Shown here piece after piece: positions 59,388 through 64,000 of a stretch of DNA of 64,000 bases (positions are counted from its first letter, which is position 1; each line of letters opens with the position of its first letter). The notes below the pieces were generated by a model. That model made no database searches and was not told where the DNA came from. It saw only the letters and a program-made list of their open reading frames with translations. The DNA comes from Roseateles_C aquae (GTDB lineage Bacteria > Pseudomonadota > Gammaproteobacteria > Burkholderiales > Burkholderiaceae_C), in contig NZ_JAVXZY010000001.1 in assembly GCF_032337115.1 (NCBI RefSeq), positions 62,001-126,000 on the forward strand. Reading direction: 5' to 3'. The translations under genes were made by a program, and so were the position numbers.

Positions 59388-59924
59388 ATGAAAGTCAGCA
59401 ATGTCGATCTCAGCCTGCATGCCAACCGGCCACTGCAGACCCCGTCGGCCCTGGGCAGGCAGGCCTGCCAGGATCTCAGCGCCTCGATGAATGCGCTGCT
59501 CGCCGACGTGTTCGCCATCTACATGAAGACCAAGAATTTCCACTGGCATATGAGCGGCCCGCACTTTCGCGACTACCACCTGATGCTGGATGAGCAGGCC
59601 ACGCAGTTGCTGGCGATGACGGATGTGCTGGCCGAGCGAGTGCGCAAGCTCGGCGGCACGACGCTGCGCTCAATCGGTCACATCGCCCGCACCCAGCGCG
59701 TGCTGGACAACGATGCCGCTTATGTCGAGCCCGCCGACATGCTGGCTGAGCTCGGTGAAGACAATGGCCTGTTGGTGGCGCGCCTGCGCGAGACCCACGA
59801 TCTGTGCGCCGAGCATCGCGACATCGCCAGCGCCAGCCTGATGGAGGTCTGGATCGATGAGAGCGAACGCCGCGCCTGGTTCCTCTACGAGTCCGGGCGC
59901 CGGGCTGACAGCGGCGGGCACTGA
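59388..59924 (+). CDS. dps: Dps-family DNA-binding ferritin-like protein
   Basis: A 178-residue Dps protein. The intersubunit ferroxidase site is intact: KTKNFHWHMSGPHFRDYHLMLDEQ with its conserved His and Asp/Glu ligands. The four-helix ferritin core continues to WIDESERRAWFLYES. Dps forms a dodecamer that oxidises and stores iron with peroxide and protects DNA. ATG 59388 has AAGGA about 8 nt upstream; the TTG-type upstream start is not needed. It is probably co-transcribed with the DUF1488 gene 2 nt downstream. Confidence 0.93.
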   Translation: MKVSNVDLSLHANRPLQTPSALGRQACQDLSASMNALLADVFAIYMKTKNFHWHMSGPHFRDYHLMLDEQATQLLAMTDVLAERVRKLGGTTLRSIGHIARTQRVLDNDAAYVEPADMLAELGEDNGLLVARLRETHDLCAEHRDIASASLMEVWIDESERRAWFLYESGRRADSGGH

Positions 59925-59926
59925 GC

Positions 59927-60235
59927 ATGGAAGCCGCGTCGCATGGCCCCATGCTGCCCCCGCCGATTTCCTTGCGGGAGCCTTTCTATCACCATGAATC
60001 CGGCACCGTGCGCTTCTGGGTATTGATTGAGGAAGCGGTGATCGGCGCCAGTGTCGGCCGCCTGGCCCTGCACTACCGCTACTGCCCGGAGGCGCGCGAC
60101 GATGACCCGCTGGCCACCTACCTCAGCCACGCCAGTGAGGTTGACGAGGCGGTGCGCTTGCGCTGGGCCGAGGGCGCCCTGGAGCCGGTGATGCTGCGCG
60201 AGTTCGATCTGCGCCGGGTGAGGCGCTCGCCGTAG
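59927..60235 (+). CDS. DUF1488-like small protein
   Basis: A 102-residue protein starting 2 nt after dps. The pattern REPFYHHESGTVRFWVLIEEAVIGASVGRLALHYRY, then an acidic helix and LEPVMLREFDLRRV, fits the DUF1488 family of small alpha/beta proteins often found near stress genes. No function is known. Tight spacing implies co-expression with Dps. Confidence 0.6.
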   Translation: MEAASHGPMLPPPISLREPFYHHESGTVRFWVLIEEAVIGASVGRLALHYRYCPEARDDDPLATYLSHASEVDEAVRLRWAEGALEPVMLREFDLRRVRRSP

Positions 60236-60247
60236 GCAAGAAGGTGT

Positions 60248-60296
60248 CGCAGAGCGGCCGCGCCTGAGCTGAACCGGTCAAGGCGGCCGCTCTGCG
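60248..60296. terminator. Probable bidirectional terminator between convergent genes
   Basis: A perfect 14-bp inverted repeat (arms 60248-60261 and 60283-60296, containing GCGGCCGC) with a 21-nt loop fills the 64-nt gap between the DUF1488 stop and the convergent crystallin-like gene stop. There is no long T-run, so termination may be weak or Rho-assisted, but the position suits a shared terminator. Confidence 0.65.
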
Positions 60297-60299
60297 GCC

Positions 60300-61124
60300 T
60301 TACTGCCGCGGTTCGCCGCGTGCATTGACGCTGATCGTCGCGCCTGGTGCCATGCTGAGCTGGGCGCGATGCAACTGACCGGCGTGGCGGTAGCTGATGT
60401 CCCAGTACTGTGGTGGGCCGTCAACAGCGGTTTCGCAGCGTTGGATCTGCCGGCCATCGCCGGCCTCCTCACGATCACCACCGGCACGGGAGCCGATCAC
60501 CGCCCCGGCCACGGCGCCACCGGCGGTGGCCAGGTCACGCCCGGTGCCGCCGCCGATCTGATGGCCCAGAATGCCGCCGATCAAGGCACCAACGATGGCG
60601 CCGCCACTGCTGTTGCTGCGGCCGCGGCTGGGCTGTTCATGTTCCAGCCAGCAGCGCTGCTGCGGCGTGCCATAGACCGCGCGAGCTGACAGGACTTCTG
60701 CCTGGTAGAGCCGCTCCTGCGGGCGCCGGCGGTATTCATAGCTGGGCATGATGGCACCGACCGGGGCCTCGTTGTCAAAGCGGCGGTCTTCGTCAACCGG
60801 ACGCGCCGATGAGATGCGATTGTTCAGATTCATGCCTTGCAGCGAGGCATAGCTGCCTGGCCGCAGCACCCGGCAGCGCCCGGCATAGTCATTGCCTTCG
60901 CACACCTCCCAGGCGCCCTGGCCGACCACCGCCGATGAGGCGCGATCGTTGAAGCCGCTGCGTTGCAGGCGGCTCAAGGGCCTGTCGAGCTGCAGCAGCT
61001 GACCTCGAAAGTCAGTGCCTTCGTACAGGCTCAGCTGTGCCCAGGCCGATGAGAGACCCAAGCTTGGAAGGAGCAGGGCGATGGCGCACAGGCGCAGGGC
61101 CTTGCGGCCGGATCTTGCATTCAT
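60300..61124 (-). CDS. Exported beta/gamma-crystallin-like protein with glycine-zipper domain
   Basis: A 274-residue exported protein: signal peptide (1-29, ending AWA), one beta/gamma-crystallin-like domain (LSLYEGTDFRGQLLQLDRPLSRL; WEVCEGNDYAGRCRVLRPGSY), a linker, then a 2TM glycine zipper (GGAIVGALIGGILGHQIGGGTGRDLATAGGAVAGAVIGSRAGG) and a C-terminal strand domain. Crystallin folds often bind calcium; the zipper may insert in the outer membrane. A shared stress motif lies at 61200-61212 and a tandem repeat in the 5' leader at 61141-61164. Confidence 0.82.
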   Translation of the reverse strand: MNARSGRKALRLCAIALLLPSLGLSSAWAQLSLYEGTDFRGQLLQLDRPLSRLQRSGFNDRASSAVVGQGAWEVCEGNDYAGRCRVLRPGSYASLQGMNLNNRISSARPVDEDRRFDNEAPVGAIMPSYEYRRRPQERLYQAEVLSARAVYGTPQQRCWLEHEQPSRGRSNSSGGAIVGALIGGILGHQIGGGTGRDLATAGGAVAGAVIGSRAGGDREEAGDGRQIQRCETAVDGPPQYWDISYRHAGQLHRAQLSMAPGATISVNARGEPRQ

Positions 61125-61140
61125 AGGGGGCTCCAGTGGT

Positions 61141-61164
61141 TTAAGTTGTGGCTTAAGTTGTGGC
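61141..61164 (-). repeat. Tandem duplication of 12 bp in the 5' leader
   Basis: TTAAGTTGTGGC occurs twice, head to tail, on the plus strand, 17 nt upstream of the crystallin-like gene's ATG. It is AT-rich compared with its surroundings. It may be slippage-prone or a binding site. Confidence 0.7.
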
Positions 61165-61199
61165 GTCGGTCCGCAGCATGGGCGGCGGCAAGGCAGGCT

Positions 61200-61212
61200 G
61201 TCTGTGCGCTGG
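61200..61212 (-). promoter_or_regulatory. Stress-island motif upstream of the crystallin-like gene
   Basis: Minus-strand CCAGCGCACAGAC, 75 nt before the ATG, differs from the dps-type CTAGCGCACAGAC at one position only. Confidence 0.45.
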
Positions 61213-61220
61213 CGGACCGT

Positions 61221-61976
61221 TCAGCGCTCGGCCGTAGCCATGCCCATGCCAAGCGCATAGCTGCGCAGATCGGCGCGATAGCAGCTGCAGGCCGCGGCAC
61301 GCAGGGCAGGTCGATCGCAGAGCTGCATATCGCCACGGTGGTAGCGGATCCAGCCCTGCGCCTGCAGGGCAGTGGCCGCCTGCGTGATGCCTACCCGCCG
61401 CACCCCCAGCATGGCGGCAAGGAATTCCTGCGTCAGCGCGAAGCGCGACTGGCCGGCGCGATCGGCACTCATCAACAGCCAGCGGGCCAGCCGTGGCGTG
61501 ATCTCGTGAAAGCGCAGGCAAGCCGCCGCACGGGCTCGTTGGGCCAGCAGCACGGCGGCGTAGCGCAGCAGCAGCGCATGAAGTTCTGGCTGCTGCGGCA
61601 AGACCCGCAGAAAGGCCTGGGCCTCGATGGCAAACGCCATCCCCTGGCCCTGCACGATGCCTTGCAAGGCCTGCGGTGGGAGCGCTGGCGCACCACGCGC
61701 TGCGCCCAGCGCGAGCTGAATGCCGAGCATGCCCTCGCGGCCGGCCATGCCGACTTCGACACCGTGGCCGCCCTCGGTATGACCCTGCAGCTGAGCCAGC
61801 AGCGACGCAAAGCCGCTGAGCGGAAACAGCGCCTGCGCGGTGGGCTCCCCCACCTCGAACAGGTGGTGCCCGAGTTGCAGGCTGATCACCTCGCCGAGGG
61901 GCTGCAGCTGCGCCAGTCGGGCAGCGGGCAGGGCGGCCAGCAGGTGATTGCCGTCGGGTTTCTTTCGAGTACTCAT
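61221..61976 (-). CDS. Second Crp/Fnr-family transcriptional regulator
   Basis: A 251-residue paralogue of the regulator at 58398-59135. The beta-roll (GEVISLQLGHHLFEVGEPTAQALFPLSGFASLLAQLQ) is followed by VGMAGREGMLGIQLALG and a winged helix (LTQEFLAAMLGVRRVGITQAATALQAQGWIRYHRGD). Both proteins share the GVRR-G-T-A recognition-helix pattern, so they may read similar sites. It is divergent from the OmpA-family gene at 62129. No cysteine cluster for Fe-S sensing is visible. Confidence 0.87.
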   Translation of the reverse strand: MSTRKKPDGNHLLAALPAARLAQLQPLGEVISLQLGHHLFEVGEPTAQALFPLSGFASLLAQLQGHTEGGHGVEVGMAGREGMLGIQLALGAARGAPALPPQALQGIVQGQGMAFAIEAQAFLRVLPQQPELHALLLRYAAVLLAQRARAAACLRFHEITPRLARWLLMSADRAGQSRFALTQEFLAAMLGVRRVGITQAATALQAQGWIRYHRGDMQLCDRPALRAAACSCYRADLRSYALGMGMATAER

Positions 61977-62016
61977 GCAACGCAGTCTGGGCGCCGCCAG
62001 GGCAAGCGACCGTCCC

Positions 62017-62029
62017 CTAGCGCACAGAC
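62017..62029 (+). promoter_or_regulatory. Stress-island motif upstream of the OmpA-family gene
   Basis: CTAGCGCACAGAC, identical to the site upstream of dps and at nearly the same distance from the start codon (99 nt). Confidence 0.5.
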
Positions 62030-62128
62030 GCAGGCCCCAGGGAGCTCTACAAGGGCGATGTGGAACTCGAGCTGTGGCAATCGCCGACTTCGACCACATC
62101 ACCGAATTCAGCACAAGGACTGCACACC

Positions 62129-63412
62129 ATGAGCAACACCCCTGCCAGCCCCCGTTCGCCGCCGCGATCTGCTACTGCCAGCAGCGCGACCAAGCGTTCC
62201 AGCATCTTGCCTCCGGCCTACACGCTGCTGATGCTGGCCCTGTCGCTGGCGCTGCCCGGCGCCGTGCGAGCGCAGGATGCCAGCTACGGCTATGGCGGTC
62301 TGGCCATTGGCCAGGCCCGTGGGCATTTCGATATCGAACGCATCAGCGCGCGCCAGCTGCTGGCCAGTCCGCAGCCGCTCACTGTGACTGGCAGCAGCAG
62401 CGATCTGCGTGATACCGCCTACCGGCTCTTCCTCGGCTATCAGTTCGACCGCCACATCGGGCTCGAAGCTGGCTTCTTCAATCTGGGCCGCTACAGCTTC
62501 CAGAGCCGCACCGAGCCCGACGGCGTGCTGAACGGCCTGATCAAGGTGCAGGGCGCGAGCCTGGATCTGGTCGGCACGCTGCCCATCAGTGACGACTTCG
62601 CGATGCTGGCTCGCGTGGGCGCGCAATACCCGAAGACGCGCATCAGCTACAGCGGCGGCGGCGCGGTAAGCGCTGTCTCGGCCAGCCCCAGTCAGCGCCA
62701 GCTGAACTACAAGTTCGGCCTGGGGCTGCAGTACCGGCTGAGCGCGAATCTGCTGCTGCGCGCCGAGGCCGAGCAGTACCGGGTCGCCGATGCGATGGAG
62801 GGCCATGGGCGCATCAGCCTGGTGTCGCTGAGCCTGGTGATGCCTTTTGGCGAAGGCGCTCGTGGTGCACGTGCCGCTGCGCCCAGCACCAGCAACTACG
62901 CTTACCGGCCGCCGGTGGTCGAGCCCACGCCGGCCCCGCCGCCCGTGGTGAGCGCGCCTCCGCCGATGCCGATGCCGATGCCGATGATGCCCATGAACAA
63001 GCCCGACCCGGCAGCGCAGCGCGAGCCGCCTCGCCGGGTCAGCTTCAGCGCCGAATCGCTGTTTGGCTTTGACCAGAGCTCGGTGAGCCCCAAGGGCCGC
63101 GAGGCCTTGGACCAGTTTGCCCGCGACATGGCCGGCACCCGCTTTGAACTGGTCGTCGTCGAGGGCCATACCGACCGACTCGGTTCGGCCGCCTACAACC
63201 AGACGCTGTCACTGCAGCGTGCCGACGCGGTCAAGGCCTATCTGGTTGCCTCTGGCGGCCTGGATGCCAGCAAGATCAGCACGGCAGGGCGCGGCGAGGG
63301 CTCGCCGGTGACGCGTGCGGGTGATTGCCTGGCCAGCTTGCCCACGGCCGCGCTGCGGGCCTGTCTGCAGCCGGATCGACGCGTCGATGTTGAGGTCAGC
63401 GGCACCCGCTGA
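62129..63412 (+). CDS. OmpA-family outer-membrane protein
   Basis: A 427-residue outer-membrane protein. A signal region (residues ~25-50, ending VRAQDA) precedes an eight-strand barrel of OmpA type (~50-245; YGYGGLAIGQARGHF, FLGYQFDRHIGLEAGFFNLG, RISLVSLSLVMPFG), a Pro/Met-rich hinge with PMPMPMPMMPM (~285-300), and a C-terminal peptidoglycan-binding domain (LFGFDQSSVSPKGREALDQFA, VVVEGHTDRLGSAAYNQTLSLQRADAVKAYL). A C-pair near the end (GDCLASLPTAALRACLQPDRRV) is typical of betaproteobacterial OmpA. The N-terminal extension before the signal is unusually long. Confidence 0.92.
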   Translation: MSNTPASPRSPPRSATASSATKRSSILPPAYTLLMLALSLALPGAVRAQDASYGYGGLAIGQARGHFDIERISARQLLASPQPLTVTGSSSDLRDTAYRLFLGYQFDRHIGLEAGFFNLGRYSFQSRTEPDGVLNGLIKVQGASLDLVGTLPISDDFAMLARVGAQYPKTRISYSGGGAVSAVSASPSQRQLNYKFGLGLQYRLSANLLLRAEAEQYRVADAMEGHGRISLVSLSLVMPFGEGARGARAAAPSTSNYAYRPPVVEPTPAPPPVVSAPPPMPMPMPMMPMNKPDPAAQREPPRRVSFSAESLFGFDQSSVSPKGREALDQFARDMAGTRFELVVVEGHTDRLGSAAYNQTLSLQRADAVKAYLVASGGLDASKISTAGRGEGSPVTRAGDCLASLPTAALRACLQPDRRVDVEVSGTR

Positions 63413-63452
63413 ATTCCAGTGACGCCACAGCCTTGCACAGGAAACACAGCTC

Positions 63453-64000
63453 ATGACCAGCATGGAACTCAGCCGCAAGGCCTATATCGCCGACTTCGTC
63501 GTCTACACGCTGTTGGTGGCTGGCCTCGGCCTGTGGCTGGCAGCGTCGGCACCTTGGCTGCCCAGCCTGGGCTTGCTGCTGTTGGGGGCCTTGAGTTGGA
63601 GCCTGCTGGAGTACCTGCTGCACCGCTGGGTGCTGCATGAGCTGCCGCCGTTCTGCAACTGGCATGCCGATCACCATCGCCGGCCCGGCGCGCTGATCGC
63701 CGCGCCGACCTGGCTCAGCGCCGGCCTGCTGGGCATTGCCACCTTGCCTGCCTGGTGGTGGCTGCAGGCCTGGCAGGCCGGGGCGCTGAGCCTGGGGCTG
63801 TCGGCGGCCTATCTGGGCTATGGCGTGGCCCACCATCTGGCTCACCATCCCTGGCGCGGGCCCAGTCTGCCTGGCGTCAACCTGGCCGGCTTTCGGCGCC
63901 GGCATGCGCTGCATCACCGCGGCAGCGCTGGGCTGTCACCCGAGCCCTGCAACTACGGTGTCAGCACTGGCGCCTGGGACTGGTTTTTTCAGAGCGCGCC
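63453..64000 (+). CDS. Fatty-acid hydroxylase/sterol desaturase superfamily protein, 5' part
   Basis: At least 182 residues of a membrane di-iron enzyme; the gene runs off the window. After two TM helices come histidine clusters HRWVLH, WHADHH, HHLAHH and HALHH, which are typical of the fatty-acid hydroxylase superfamily. GGAAAC lies upstream of ATG 63453, 40 nt after the OmpA-family gene. It would hydroxylate or desaturate a lipid. Enzymes of this superfamily can cyclise prodigiosin, but this gene is 18 kb from the tambjamine-type operon and more likely belongs to envelope lipid metabolism. Confidence 0.85.
   Translation, partial: MTSMELSRKAYIADFVVYTLLVAGLGLWLAASAPWLPSLGLLLLGALSWSLLEYLLHRWVLHELPPFCNWHADHHRRPGALIAAPTWLSAGLLGIATLPAWWWLQAWQAGALSLGLSAAYLGYGVAHHLAHHPWRGPSLPGVNLAGFRRRHALHHRGSAGLSPEPCNYGVSTGAWDWFFQSA

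Noticed and set aside
63453..64000. The fatty-acid-hydroxylase-like gene considered as a cycloprodigiosin-type cyclase for the tambjamine operon
   Set aside because: It lies 18 kb away, beyond the glucan synthase and stress island, without the lux-box motif. The Rieske oxygenase inside the operon is a better candidate.
1..64000. Searched by eye for IS elements, CRISPR repeats, prophage genes, tRNAs and rRNAs
   Set aside because: No transposase, integrase, repeat array or structural RNA pattern was recognised; a covariance-model search could still reveal a small RNA.

Overview
The window is high-GC bacterial DNA with dense, overlapping operons and no IS elements, CRISPR arrays, tRNA or rRNA genes that I could recognise. 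Protein families point to a betaproteobacterium of the order Burkholderiales (Roseateles/Mitsuaria/Rubrivivax-like). That placement is an inference from protein resemblance only.

Layout. (1) 1-7.4 kb: the 3' end of a branched-chain amino-acid binding protein; an ArsR-type repressor (5636-6019) divergent from an RND efflux operon that also carries a YgaP-type membrane protein and an OsmC protein; then three small envelope or disordered proteins. (2) 7.5-19.1 kb: a plus-strand operon of 13 genes (plus one possible 51-codon ORF). It encodes a HemN-like radical SAM enzyme, a peroxiredoxin-like protein, an esterase, an E1-like/rhodanese protein with a separate MoaD/ThiS-like sulfur carrier, a DHA2 exporter, a methyltransferase, a Pro1 tautomerase-like protein, a TsaA/TrmO-like protein, a ferritin-like metalloprotein, an acyl-CoA dehydrogenase homologue and a hotdog-like protein. 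Its product is unknown. (3) 19.1-45.8 kb: a convergent minus-strand operon of 19 genes. It holds a complete set for the bipyrrole 4-methoxy-2,2'-bipyrrole-5-carbaldehyde (MBC), with homologues of PigI, PigG, PigA, PigJ, PigH, PigM and PigF. It also has a PigC/RedH-type condensing enzyme, a fatty-acyl-AMP ligase-ACP, an aminotransferase-acyl-ACP reductase fusion, a RedG-like Rieske oxygenase, a PPTase and an ABC/LolA-like/outer-membrane export set. PigD, PigE-type and PigB genes for the monopyrrole are absent, so a tambjamine-type product (fatty amine condensed with MBC) is the best prediction.

(4) 46-54.9 kb: a 2824-residue NdvB/ChvB-like cyclic beta-1,2-glucan synthase with two small flanking genes. 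(5) 55-63.4 kb: an envelope and stress island with DUF883, DUF1328, BON, OmpA and DUF4398 proteins, Dps, DUF1488, a beta/gamma-crystallin-like protein and two Crp/Fnr regulators. The window ends inside a fatty-acid-hydroxylase-superfamily gene.

Main observations. An identical 18-bp core of a lux-box-like palindrome sits, in the same orientation relative to transcription, upstream of both the orphan operon (7530-7549) and the tambjamine-type operon (45898-45917). The two operons therefore look like one quorum-sensing-controlled unit of about 38 kb whose regulator lies outside the window. A second shared motif, (C/T)AGCGCACAGAC or close variants, precedes at least four and perhaps five genes of the stress island.
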